Below are positions 11,010 to 21,083 of a DNA stretch of 64,000 nt, one piece after another; positions within the stretch are counted from its first letter, which is position 1; every line of letters starts with the position of its first letter. Both the position numbers and the translations under genes were made by a program. The stretch is from Rhizopus sp. PT2906 (lineage: Eukaryota > Mucoromycota > Mucoromycetes > Mucorales > Rhizopodaceae). Location: the NCBI GenBank assembly GCA_025529335.1, contig JAMYHX010000114.1, positions 35,050 through 99,049 on the forward strand. The letters run 5' to 3'. The notes beneath the pieces were generated by a model. The model had not been told where the DNA came from. It did no database searches and saw only the letters and a program-made list of their open reading frames with translations.

Positions 11010-11326
11010 GGGAAACACTACACACACGCGAAAATGCACGCGAAAACACTATCAACTGACAACATAAAATTAGAATAATTAGAATAGATGTCAACATTTC
11101 ATTTTATCTCTTTCTTCTTGAAAAGATAAACAAAGCAAGATGGCGACTTTATAAAGCCATGCTTAACATGGCGCTACATATTGAATAATTTTGTTGGAAG
11201 GCATCATAGGTAATGGATAGAGGTAGTGCTTGTAGAATTGGTCTAACTTCAGGTGTATGTTTCCCAACAGTAAAACCAAAAAAAAAAAAAAAAAAAAATT
11301 ATTTTCGCGTGTGCGTAGTGTGTCCC
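11010..11326 (+). mobile_element. Non-autonomous inverted-repeat transposon (MITE-like), copy 1
   Basis: Terminal inverted repeats of 26 bp begin GGGAAACACTACACACACGC on the left (11010-11035). The right end (11301-11326), read in reverse complement, begins GGGACACACTACGCACACGC; 24 of 26 positions agree. The 317-bp body has no reading frame. It shares a block around GACTTTATAAAGCCATG and CATCATAGGTAATGG with elements at 45.0, 60.3 and 60.7 kb. A 20-A tract lies just inside the right end. The flanks are A/T runs, so a target duplication cannot be read with confidence. Confidence 0.75.
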
Positions 11327-11372
11327 TTTAAAAAAGCATTTTCAAGACCAGGAAGCAAAAACAGCTGCATAA

Positions 11373-11717
11373 ACCGACAGCGAGAGTGAAGGGAGTCAAA
11401 GCTGCACAGACAGTGATACAGAAATAGGTAACGGTGATACTGTTGTGGTAATTTTGGATACCGAGATAACCACACCAATATCAACTGCTCAAGAAATAGT
11501 TAAAGAGATCCACAGTACACGGGATTACAAAGCCGCTGTTTTGTCAGCTTTTAATGCATTATCTCAGCCTAGCGAAGTTCAAAAGAAAAAGCTCTTAATA
11601 GCAGAATTGGGAGATCTCAAACCTGTAGCATACATTGATCATAAAGGAAAAGAACACAGCCTTCTAGCAGCTTCTAAAGTGATAGATCGCTTAACATCAT
11701 CACAGAAAAACTACTGA
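11373..11717 (+). pseudogene. Orphan open frame truncated beside the MITE
   Basis: An open frame of 115 codons starts right after an in-frame TAA and has no ATG at its head. It begins only about 45 bp from the right end of the MITE-like element. The product is soluble, with an acidic Ser/Asp-rich head and a Lys-rich helix-like body (QPSEVQKKKLLIAELGDLKP). No family was recognised. It may be the 3' part of a gene whose 5' part was lost or displaced by the insertion. Confidence 0.35.
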
Positions 11718-11869
11718 AATAGGTGACAAAAATAATGACAGCTACACGAATACTTTTATATATAAATATATGACCTTTTGATTTTTATATTCATTCTTCT
11801 CTTTCTTTTCTTTGTGGGTTCCTAATCAGAAATATTACAAAGATTAGAAAAAGTAAGCAAATATTCTTT

Positions 11870-12154
11870 ATGTTATTAACAATAAACAAAGCTATCAAAA
11901 CGAGCCCATCGAAAAGTCACATATTTCACTACAAAGAATACTTGAATATCTTGCGAGAAGAACAATACTCAGAAGAAAAGAAAGAGATGGCCATATGGTT
12001 TGCGCACAATGTAACCGAGTGGAATCATTTAAAATTTTTTCACCCCAGAAACAATGCTCAGAACATACAGCAATATATAAACTACAAGAATGAACATCTT
12101 AAAGAGTTGCTATCGTATCAAAGCTTACACCGTCCCCTATTGAAGAAGATGTAG
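11870..12154 (+). CDS. Hypothetical protein (94 aa)
   Basis: An ATG-initiated frame encodes a basic, helix-prone, His/Trp-containing protein (KEMAIWFAHNVTEWNHLKFF). No family was recognised and no intron partners were found. It lies just before the perfect hairpin at 12178-12209 and may be the 3' remnant of the same locus as the frame at 11373-11717. Confidence 0.3.
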   Translation: MLLTINKAIKTSPSKSHIFHYKEYLNILREEQYSEEKKEMAIWFAHNVTEWNHLKFFHPRNNAQNIQQYINYKNEHLKELLSYQSLHRPLLKKM

Positions 12155-12177
12155 AAGTACGATCGTTAGACGGAGAT

Positions 12178-12209
12178 GGCGTCAATGTTCGTCCTCGAAC
12201 ATTGACGCC
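12178..12209. repeat. Perfect 14-bp inverted repeat with TCCT loop
   Basis: The left arm GGCGTCAATGTTCG (12178-12191) is exactly complementary to the right arm CGAACATTGACGCC (12196-12209), separated by TCCT. The arms are GC-rich within very AT-rich surroundings. Confidence 0.9.
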
Positions 12210-13287
12210 TCTGAGGCTTCTCATGCCATTTTTGGTATCTTGTGCACTGCATGTATCATGCAAGTTTTTATGATATATGGTTTATCATGTATTATTTACT
12301 TATTCAAATAGTATAAACATTCCAAATTATTCTTGAAACAAACAACATCTTAAGAATCAGTCTTCTGACCACAATAACTTCTTTATTTTATCTTTTTACT
12401 TTATCATTCAAGACTTAGCATTATATTGCTCAATATTGATCTTATATTAAGATCTGATGGTTACTATAATACCAAAATTTACTTATAAACTCTTTTTTAG
12501 CCTTACTACTAACACTTTTTTCCTTACTAACACGCCAGTAACAACAAAAATAGTCTAAGCTCGTGACATTTATTTTCGCTTTAGGCTAATTAGTTTCGAG
12601 AAAATGCCAAATTCCATAAGCCTGACTGTACAGATCAATGAATAAAGTGGAGGAAATGGCACCACAGAGTGGCTGACACATAAGGCATTTATGCTTTATA
12701 CAAAATTATCATACGAGAAGTTATTTTTCAAGGGTAACAAACAAATGAATACTAAAACATGTTTTTTTTTTTTTTTAACTATCCTGGGTAGTTATCGCTA
12801 CCCTCCCCAGAATGCACTTCGGTGGTAAGTAAAACTAACATTAGGATATGTGCTCTAATACTAACATACTTTTTTTCTCTTTTTCTACATATAATCATCA
12901 TCTCTCTCTCTCTCTCTCTTTTGACATGATGTCGTTTTATTCAAACATATTTTTCTTTGTCGTCTTTTTACGCAAATAATTTTTTTATTTTATGACAACA
13001 TTTTATAAAATTAATGTCAATAATTAATAAAAATACAGTACATCTAATCTGACTGAATGTTTTAAAGGAAAAGAGTAATCTCATCTAAGTACTCTTTCAG
13101 TAAATTTGAAGCAGGGCAATGATGTTTGCGATGTTTTCTCTGTATTTACTTGACTTGCCTTATTTGTTTGTTTGCCCTCCTTTTTTTCCCAATTTGAAAA
13201 GCATATGGTTACTTTTATGTCACTTGGAACTTGCTGACTTTTTGACGGTCAAGAAAGATAATAAAGAGAATATAAAGAAATGTTTTA
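12210..13287. other. Gene-poor stretch
   Basis: AT-rich DNA with a poly-T tract near 12763-12777 and a CT microsatellite at about 12901-12920. An open frame at 13119-13337 is hydrophobic and runs into the 3' end of the YOP1-like gene on the other strand, so it is not called. Confidence 0.4.
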
Positions 13288-13830
13288 TTATTGTCTTTTA
13301 TCGTTGTCCTTATCGTTCCAAACCCACGATGGTATAAAAGATGTCCATTTATCACCCTGAGGTACTTTTGACCAGACCGAAGAAAGGAAGGATTCTTGCT
13401 CTTTTTGAATAGGATGACTCGTTTTCCTTAACAACGAAGCGGCGATGGAAGTTGATGTATGTTGTATACTGTCAATTGTATGTCCATGTTGATCAAAGAA
13501 GGGTTGTATAGAATGATAATAGAATACATTGCTGCCCTGTGTTTGGGGTAGTATGAGCCATACCACGAAAATAAGCTTCAAATGAACATAAAGGGGTAAC
13601 CTAAAGACTAGGTGAATAAATAAAATGTAATTTTGTATCATCACTTACCAACTCAAAAAGAAGTCAGTAAAAGATTCAATAGCTAAAAAGGACAAGCAGG
13701 ATACCCAAAAGATCAAGAGTGAACGAAATTGTTGTTCCTGATTGGATTTAATAGCCTTATATGTAGCATAACAAGGATGAAACTGTAGATAATGTAACCT
13801 TACGATAAAATATATCAAGCGGAAAACCAT
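13288..13830 (-). CDS. YOP1/REEP (TB2/DP1/HVA22) family ER membrane protein
   Basis: Two exons (13649-13830 and 13288-13600) give 164 aa. The TB2/DP1/HVA22 core is clear: PCYATYKAI, then a hydrophobic hairpin, ESFTDFFLSWLPLY, a second hairpin with LPQTQGSNVFYYHSIQPFF. These proteins insert as wedge-like hairpins and bend ER tubules, working with reticulons. The first ATG with a good frame is at 13830; a longer upstream frame lacks an ATG. The intron (13601-13648) is 48 nt with GTAAGT and CTTTAG ends. The C-terminal tail ends with a Trp-rich, Asp/Lys segment. Confidence 0.85.
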
Positions 13831-13927
13831 ATAAAAATTAAAATAAAAGCAGAAAAGTTTCCAAATGTACAAAAGGTGTCATGTGACATGTCTTTATTTA
13901 TTTACAAACATAAAAAATATTTAATTT

Positions 13928-14167
13928 TCATGCGAATTGAGACTCATCAAAGTACTTTTCAATATTGGAAGGTTGATGGATATGTGTCGATTTATAGAGT
14001 AAAGTATTGAAAACCCTATCAACTGACTCATGTTTATTTGCTGGTTTAAGCCCCGTTTTAACGCAGGTTAACCTTGGTACATTAGTAGTAATCATTGGTG
14101 TTTTATTTACAAGTTCTGGTTGAACTTGTTTCATCGCTTTAAGTAGCATAGGTTCAAGGTTTATCAT
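13928..14167 (-). CDS. Hypothetical small protein (79 aa)
   Basis: A single ATG frame lies between the YOP1-like and the transporter genes, on the same strand. It is basic, with no membrane segment and no recognised motif. The non-AT-driven composition and clean ATG support it as a small gene, but an unrelated open frame cannot be excluded. Confidence 0.4.
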   Translation of the reverse strand: MINLEPMLLKAMKQVQPELVNKTPMITTNVPRLTCVKTGLKPANKHESVDRVFNTLLYKSTHIHQPSNIEKYFDESQFA

Positions 14168-14274
14168 TTTAGAAAGAAAATAGATTAAGGGAAAAAAAAA
14201 AAAAAGAATTCAAAGAAACGGCTTTCTCTTTTTATTATTTCGTTTCATTCATGCAGCCTAAAAAAAAATGCAGG

Positions 14275-15808
14275 TCAATGTGTCACGTGGCTCATCATCA
14301 CTTGAATTGCATCCAATGTACCAAACGCACCGCAAAAGATGCCCATGCTCACTGTCAATAGACACATCATCCAGTCATACCATTGTAGCTGAGGCTTCAG
14401 TTTGATATAGAACAAGGTGGGAAGAACAAAAGTCAAGATATCAGTCACCAATGTACCGACCAAGTTCATGAGATCAGAGAATCGAAATGGCACTAATATG
14501 GCAACTAGGCCGCAACCAACCATTTCTGCTGCTCGCATCATCAGCCTTTTCCATTTTTGTCGTCGCTGTCCTTCAAAAGGTAAGGTGAAGACATAGAGAT
14601 AAAAGGGAACTGTTAATAGGACATGTAGAGTCATGACTAGCATGGCAACGTGCTGAGCTGCATTACTAGGCAAACTGGCGTAGATGGGTGATTCTACTTG
14701 ATCGCCGTAGACCCAATAGCCAATACAGCCTATTGTAAAGTAAAACAAGCTGATTGTACATGTTGAGACCAAAAGAACCTGAGGCCAACGTTTTGGCATC
14801 CGCATAGACTGCTCCAAGTGAGGGTAGATGACATGGCCGCAATACGAAAAACTAAAGGTACTGAAGGTCATTGGCAGGTTCTGCGGTACGACCACTGCAT
14901 GGTTCGCACCGGGTGCTTTCTTCATATCACTTATAACACAAACGATCAGTATAAAACAGACAGTGGCCATTGAAGCAACAAAGCTATAGAAAAGCATATA
15001 TTAGTTTTATATGTCACTATTGGTATCTGTGTCTATCACAGCTTTTTATAAGCACTTTGGTTTGAGTAGGTTGCCTGAGATATGAAACATCCTTCATGTG
15101 CCGAACACAAAAGAAAGGAATACCAACCAAGATACAAAGCATCCAGACACACGTCCTACGATGAAACCAGACGAGCTCATAATCCATCAGGATCTGCGAC
15201 AGGTTTTCACTCGCCATCATAATGTAAATGGTGGGTGTAAGAAAGAGCATGAGCTGAGAAAAGAGGAAACCGATGATACTACCTGGCTTACCAAAGGCAG
15301 CGTATCCGATATCTGCATAACCTGTGAGTCTTTTGCCACTACAAAGTTGTAAGTAAAAAGAAAAGAATCAAATAAAGAACTACTTACGGTATGGCATAAA
15401 GACATCGAATGAGTAAGACGCCAGTGTAGTGAGACATGACAGCGCTAGTAAATAAAAATAGCAGCCCAATCCATCCTGATCGACTTAAAGCATGAGCAAT
15501 GGCTAGAATACCTGTACCAGCGACAACACATCTATAGAATACATAAGATAACATCTCTCGTGAAAGTGATATTCGACACATTACATAATACTAAACAGTG
15601 TTGATGTATTCGATACATGACCCTTTTCATTTAGATCGACCTTGTCATTCTTATCAGCACCATCTTCAAGCCCTTCCACTATACTCTCTTTTTCTTCTCT
15701 AGTCTCGAGATTGACACTAGCCGAGCACATGTAAAGAGAAGCAGGTGCCGATTTAGACATTGCGTATAGACCTGGCCAGAAATGAATAATAGTAACAAAA
15801 GCACTCAT
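14275..15808 (-). CDS. Amino-acid transporter, AAAP/AVT family
   Basis: Four exons (15585-15808, 15388-15531, 15075-15338, 14275-14983) give 446 aa. After a polar N-terminus of about 75 residues comes the family signature ICVVAGTGILAIAHALSRSGW in the first membrane helix. It is followed by RLTGYADIGYAAFGKPG and eight or more further hydrophobic helices. In the AAAP family such proteins are proton-coupled amino-acid carriers; fungal AVT members act at the vacuole. The third intron (14984-15074, 91 nt) has a GC donor (AG|GCAACC); only that donor keeps the reading frame. Substrate is unknown. Confidence 0.88.
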
Positions 15809-16549
15809 ACTTATATATCTAAAGCGGTAAACTGAACGGCAATTTTCATATCAAAAGTATGCTATCTTTGTGCGGTGATAACGAGCATCATGTAGATTTA
15901 CAACGCCTGTTATCGCTTTAAGAGTCTTTAACACCAGATTTTAATACGATATAACAAAACTCTCACTCAAGTTTACTTTATTACATTCTATTATATTTAA
16001 AAAATGAGTTAGTTGTATAGCTTCACTTTTAATTTAAGCGAGTGCCTCCTCTCTCTCTCTCTCTTTTATCACATTGGTGGATTAGTGTATATACTCTTCA
16101 GAAAGAAAAAAGTATCTGGTTACAATAGTGTAGCATATTTTTATAAAAGCTTCTTTTATTATGAGCGTTAAAAATATTAAAACAAGAACGGCATTTTGTA
16201 TTATAGAGTAATATAACCTTAGGGGGGAGGTACCTCTGACTTTAATTAGTACGACCAGTCCTTACTTATATATGGCCTGGGACTAAGGCGATCCTATTTA
16301 CCCAGTAATTTTGTAAAAGATCACGCGTTGTTGAATGTATAATTCGGCAATAGAAGCACTATGTGTTGATATTACCGAATAATAAGCCACATCTGAAATC
16401 ACACAAGTGTATGATGTGCATAACTTATAATGATCATGTCGATCTCGTTATCCGACTGCCTTAATTTTAAGTAGTATTGCTTTTTATCACTTTGATTTAA
16501 AACCGCACACTTTTTTTTATTATCATAATTTATTTCAATTTCCTTTTGC
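15809..16549. other. Intergenic, no gene seen
   Basis: The promoter side of the AAAP transporter gene and the 3' side of the HMG-box gene. It holds a CT microsatellite at about 16047-16064 and a G-run at 16224-16230. No gene was recognised. Confidence 0.4.
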
Positions 16550-17214
16550 TTAATTCTTTTTCTTGGACTTTTTATCAGTAGAGCCATTAGACTTTTCAGA
16601 CTTGTGAGCATGCTTTTCCTTCTTATTCTTCTTGGTCTTCTTTTCTGGCTGTTCTTCAACAGGACTTTCCTTACGCTTTGCCGTAACATTCTCCTCTGCG
16701 TGAGACAAGGTAGTTTTGTAAGAAGCGTTTTCCTTTTCGAAACGCTGCTTTTCCTTTTCAGCTTGCATTATAAAAGGCTATATAGACATAGATTAATACT
16801 CACAGTCGCAAAGAAAACGCGTATGCTTTGAATATTATACTTGCCATCTTTTCCTTCTCTGATAATTTGTTCCACATCTCACCTACAAGTTTAGCTATTT
16901 CAATAGCCTTCATATTAGGATGTTCAGCAGCGACCTTGGGGCGTACAGCTTGGGTATAGAGCATATAGCTAGACAAGTTACGCTTAGGGGCGTTAGGATC
17001 CTTTTCGGCCTTCTTTTTGACTGTCTTGGTATCAACAACTGGAGAAGCGGTGGCACCAAATAGGAGATCAGCAAAGTGGTGAAGACTACCAGCTAATTGG
17101 TCAATAGCTTTGTGAAGCTGATGAACAGAAACTTTGTTTAGTTTAGTTTATTTTATAAACAACTATATTTACCTCTTGAGCCTTTTCTGCGTGGTTATTA
17201 TTTTCAGTTGGCAT
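16550..17214 (-). CDS. HMG-box chromatin protein
   Basis: Three exons (17173-17214, 16841-17117, 16550-16761) give 176 aa. A single HMG box spans about residues 54-122, with DPNAPKRNLSSYMLY, then a basic helix, then GEMWNKLSEKEK. A highly basic Lys/Glu tail follows (KKTKKNKKEKHAHKSEK and beyond), like nuclear localisation or chromatin-binding tails. HMG-box proteins of this NHP6/HMGB type bend DNA without sequence specificity. The N-terminal 50 residues form a predicted amphipathic helix (LHKAIDQLAGSLHHFADLLF) not found in Nhp6. The last acceptor (GCAAG) is a weak choice; the frame requires it. Confidence 0.85.
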
Positions 17215-17446
17215 AAGTTCTAATAAAAGAAAAAAGAGGAGGAGAAAAAATATAAAAAAGAAAGAAGAGCAGAAAGAGAAAGCGACTGGAGGGATGGTTT
17301 TTTTGGGGGGCAAACCGACCTGCCTGCGTGCTTTTCCTTTTCTCTGTGTGGCTCCTGCAATAATTTTTAAACCAAAAAAAAAATTTCTAGCCGGCCACTG
17401 GCGGCCCCGGGCTACTGTTATTTCGCCCTTGAGAAAAAAAAAATTG

Positions 17447-17881
17447 TCAAAGCGATTTATTTAATTCCTGTAATTGATCTGCGGTGACCCGAAGATCGTA
17501 GCTGAGTAAACTCAAGAAACTTCGCTCCATGCTGTTTATCTCTCGTACACTGTATTGTCGTTGAATCATTTCACAAACACGTATACTTGTCAATGAATTG
17601 AGATCAGAGAGATATTTAGAACTGGTGAGGACAGAAGCAAGAAATAATCGATAGGGTGTATCGTAAGCACCCTTGGCTGTGGAAGGCAATTTGGTCTTGA
17701 GTCGCGTCAGATAAAGAAGGGTGATCAATAAGATGGGTATAGGTAACTTGGATTTCTCTATAAAGCTATTGACAAACTCATTTAAAGGAGGTAAAATTCT
17801 TTGTTGATCTTTGCAGTTTGAACACGGTAATAATGTATCTACAGTGACTGTAATGTATGCTAAAGACATAATCATAAGCAT
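17447..17881 (-). CDS. Pho85-type (PCL) cyclin
   Basis: One exon gives 144 aa. The first ATG in frame is at 17881; the frame continues upstream without an ATG. The cyclin N-box is recognisable: LNEFVNSFIEKSKLPIPILL, then the YLTRLK helix, DTPYRLFLASVLTSSKYLSD, and a final MERSFLSLLSYDLRV. The order fits PCL1/2/9-like cyclins, which are short one-box cyclins that activate the Pho85/CDK5-like kinase. The N-terminus seems slightly short, so an upstream exon could be missing. A poly-A/T tract lies immediately upstream. Confidence 0.75.
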   Translation of the reverse strand: MLMIMSLAYITVTVDTLLPCSNCKDQQRILPPLNEFVNSFIEKSKLPIPILLITLLYLTRLKTKLPSTAKGAYDTPYRLFLASVLTSSKYLSDLNSLTSIRVCEMIQRQYSVREINSMERSFLSLLSYDLRVTADQLQELNKSL

Positions 17882-18174
17882 ATTTATATATGTATATCCT
17901 TTTTTTTTTTTTACCAAGCACAGAGTCTCTTTTTATCTTGTTTGGGTTGCCTTGGTTACTAATTAACATAAAGATAAAGAAAGAAAGGAAAGAGAAAGAG
18001 AGAATAACATTTACGTTTCATTATCACTTTAAAGCAGAAATAAGGGGTAAAAACAGCCAAAGTCAAGCAGAGAGAAGATTGAGTAAGGATGAGGATTGCT
18101 TTATTTAGTAAAAAATGATTGATATACCAATCAAAGCCCTTATCTGGTTATCAATAAAACATGTGATAATAACA

Positions 18175-19562
18175 TTAGTTGGTAATGATAGTAGTATCTG
18201 TAGTGGTAGTAGTAGTGTCAGTAGTGGTAGTGGTAGTGGTAGTATCGGCAGTAGTAGTAGTGGTAGTATCAGCAGTAGTAGTAGGCGCAGTGGTAGTATG
18301 AGTAGTATCGGTAGTAGTAGTAGGTGCAGTAGGTGTGGTATCAGTATTGGTAGTATCAGTAGTAGGTGCAGTGGTAGGTGCAGTAGGTGCAATAGGCGAA
18401 ATAGGTTCATCAATTTCAACAGTTGCAATAGCTGGTTCAGGCACATCGGGGGATTCAGCCAAGACTTCAACTACCTCAGCTTCCTTCTTCTTCGGTTTCT
18501 CTTGTTCATTAACACTTCTCTCTGTTGATACCTTCTTGGGTGCTAAAGAACGATAAACTTCAGGTAAATTTTCTTCAGGAATAAACTTGGTCAAAGAAGA
18601 GTAAAGTTCATCACTAAGAACAGAAACAATAAATCTATCATGTTGATGTTTGAGCTGTCTTTACTTACTTTGAACAAACAACAAACTTCTTGACAGTTGC
18701 TTCAGATAACAAGGGGCGGATCAACTTGAAGATGGTACTACATTAATATATTAAATATGCAATCATCAAATTTATTTTTGTTTATTATTTACCTTCCCCA
18801 CCAAGGAACATTAACAAAGAATTTAACAGCCTAACATAACAACAACAACAATTAACTCTACGCCTACATATACATTGTTTATACTTACCAAAACCTCGGG
18901 ATAATTGTCTTGCATAATTTTGATAATTTCTTTGGTTGCAGCCTTCGCGTTGGCTGTCCTACCAAACATCGAAGCTCCTTTATAATCATGAACGACGATC
19001 ATCGAATCCACATGAACAAAATCAATATGCTGAATGCACTTCTCCATCAACTGAACTCTCCAACGAATAAATCTAAATAGAACAGGTCATTCAAAAGTCA
19101 ATTCAATATATTATCTGATATTACTTGTCAGGATCAGCAAACACTTTGCTTTGATCAATATCTCCATAGAAATTATAACACACGGGTCGATTTTCCTTAT
19201 CTGTCTTGTACAAGTAACCCACAGAAGAAAAAAGGGAATCATCAAAACTTTCGTCTAAAAGATCATCTGCTTTAAAGCTTTTACGCCAAATCAACGTATC
19301 TGTCAACATTTTGGTAGCTTTGACTAAATCCATATCACTTCATAATATGAATAGTTAATTCCCCAATTTATTGTTTATACACTTACCGAGCCCTCAAGAA
19401 TTTGACTAAAAGAACATTCAGACGATCATCCGTTGATTCCTTGTCGAGAGGAACTGTCCATAAGGCATAGTTTTCAGGCACTTGGGCGTTCTTTAAAATA
19501 TCAGGTAAATTGGACTTTAACTTAGTGACGGCTTCTTTTTCGGCAGAAGTCAATGGTTGCAT
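18175..19562 (-). CDS. SFH5-like CRAL-TRIO (Sec14-family) protein
   Basis: Six exons (19387-19562, 19125-19337, 18889-19072, 18793-18830, 18669-18737, 18175-18613) give 372 aa. The Sec14 N-lobe (FLRARDMDLVKATKMLTDTL) and CRAL-TRIO lobe (FIRWRVQLMEK, VHDYKGASMFG, AVKFFVNVPWWG, EATVKKFVVCS) match yeast Sfh5 most closely. Sfh5 is a non-classical phosphatidylinositol-transfer protein at the ER/plasma membrane that has been reported to bind haem; its His-Asp-Tyr stretch, carrying residues implicated in haem binding, is kept here. The C-terminus carries about 70 extra residues of Thr/Ala/Pro-Thr repeats, absent from yeast Sfh5 (294 aa), encoded by a long GTA/GTC-type repeat. Confidence 0.87.
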
Positions 19563-19717
19563 GATGATTAATTTCTTACAAATAAAAACAAGTAACAAAA
19601 GAGAAAAAGAAATAACTCCTCCTTCTCTCCTTTTGGAATACCGCAGAAGGGAATTAAAGTTTATGTCGCCGATTGAACTTTGAAGAGAATCGCGTCAAAA
19701 AAATTTTACAGTTTTTA

Positions 19718-19723
19718 ACGCGT
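19718..19723 (+). promoter_or_regulatory. MluI cell-cycle box (ACGCGT) upstream of the RNR small-subunit gene
   Basis: An ACGCGT core lies 104 bp before the ATG of the ribonucleotide reductase small-subunit gene. In yeasts the MBF complex binds this box to drive G1/S transcription of DNA-precursor genes. A CGCGTC half-site lies at about 19691-19696. Function here is inferred from site and target only. Confidence 0.5.
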
Positions 19724-19826
19724 TCGTCAGTCACGAAAAAGTATTTAAATGCTTTATTTACGCAGCCAATTTTTTTTTTTTTTTTCTTTTTTTATAAAAT
19801 ATTTCCCTTCTTCTTTTTATATAAAC

Positions 19827-20926
19827 ATGTCTATTGAAGTTACTACACAAAAGATTCAAGCATTGTCTTTAGACAAGAAAGCCGAAAGACATCCTGATGA
19901 TCAACAAGAAGAAATTCTTCGTGAAAACACGAGACGATTCTGTTTGTTTCCCATTAAATACCACGAGGTAAGGCATCCAAAGATATATAGTATGTGTACC
20001 ATATTTCTTATTGTATTCAGATCTGGCAATTCTATAAGAAAGCTGAAGCTTCCTTTTGGACAGCTGAAGAAATCGATTTGAGCAAGGACCTTCATGATTG
20101 GGAAAACAAGATGACCGAAAACGAACGCTTCTTTATCTCTCGCGTCTTAGCCTTCTTTGCTGGTTCAGATGGCATTGTTAATGAAAACTTGGTTCAAAAC
20201 TTTTGTGATGAAGTCAAGATTCCTGAAGCTAAATGTTTCTATGGCTTTCAAATCATGATTGAAAATATTCACGCAGAAACTTACAGTCTTTTGATTGACA
20301 CTTATATCAAAGATAACCAAGAGAAAGAAATGCTCTTTTCTGCTATTGACACTATCCCTTGTATCAAAAGAAAGGCTGATTGGGCCTTCAAGTGGATTTC
20401 CTCTAACGGTTCTTTTGCTGAGCGTCTTGTTGCCTTTGCTGCTGTCGAAGGTATTTTCTTCTCTGGTTCCTTTGCTTCCATTTTTTGGCTCAAGAAACGT
20501 GGTTTGATGCCTGGTTTGACATTCAGCAATGAATTGATCTGTCGTGATGAAGGCCTTCATACTGACTTTGCTTGTCTTTTATTTACCCATCTTCGTAAGC
20601 GTCCTAGCCAAGAACGCGTCAAGGATATCATCTTGGAAGCTGTCAGCATTGAACAGGAATTTTTGACGGATGCTCTTCCCGTTGCTCTCATCGGCATGAA
20701 TTCTGCTTTGATGTGCCAATACATCGAATTCGTTGCTGATCGTCTCATGGTTGCTCTTGGATTTGACAAGATTTACATGGCTACCAATCCATTTGACTTT
20801 ATGGACATGATCTCTCTTCAAGGCAAGACCAACTTCTTTGAAAAGCGTGTCTCTGACTATCAACGTGCTGGTGTCATGAACAAGCAGCCTGCTGAAAAGA
20901 CCTTTACCTTAGATGCTGATTTCTAA
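19827..20926 (+). CDS. RNR2: Ribonucleoside-diphosphate reductase small subunit (R2)
   Basis: Two exons (19827-19967 and 20021-20926) give 348 aa. The class I R2 core is intact. [13 protein letters not shown] supplies iron ligand Asp66, and IENIHAETY supplies Glu128, His131 and the radical Tyr135. The C-terminus FTLDADF is the heptapeptide that docks on the large subunit. The enzyme makes dNTPs in the cytosol together with R1. The gene is divergent to the SFH5-like gene with about 264 bp between start codons, and that gap contains an ACGCGT box. The single 53-nt intron has GTAAGG and TTCAG ends. Confidence 0.96.
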
Positions 20927-21083
20927 GATCTTTGATTTCTATACTGCAACCACTACCCACTACTACTACTACTATTCTAGTACCACAATTATCCTTTTCT
21001 TCATACATCCACCAAAAACTACACATTGTATATATCACATATTATCATCACCCTTACATTATAAAATAAAAAAAAGTATGAAC

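Noticed and set aside
16800..16840. ACGCGT inside the HMG-box gene
   Set aside because: It lies in an intron far from any start and is a single chance hexamer.
18105..18528. Open frames of Ser/Gly and Leu repeats opposite and overlapping the SFH5-like tail
   Set aside because: They are shadows of the Thr-repeat microsatellite in other frames.
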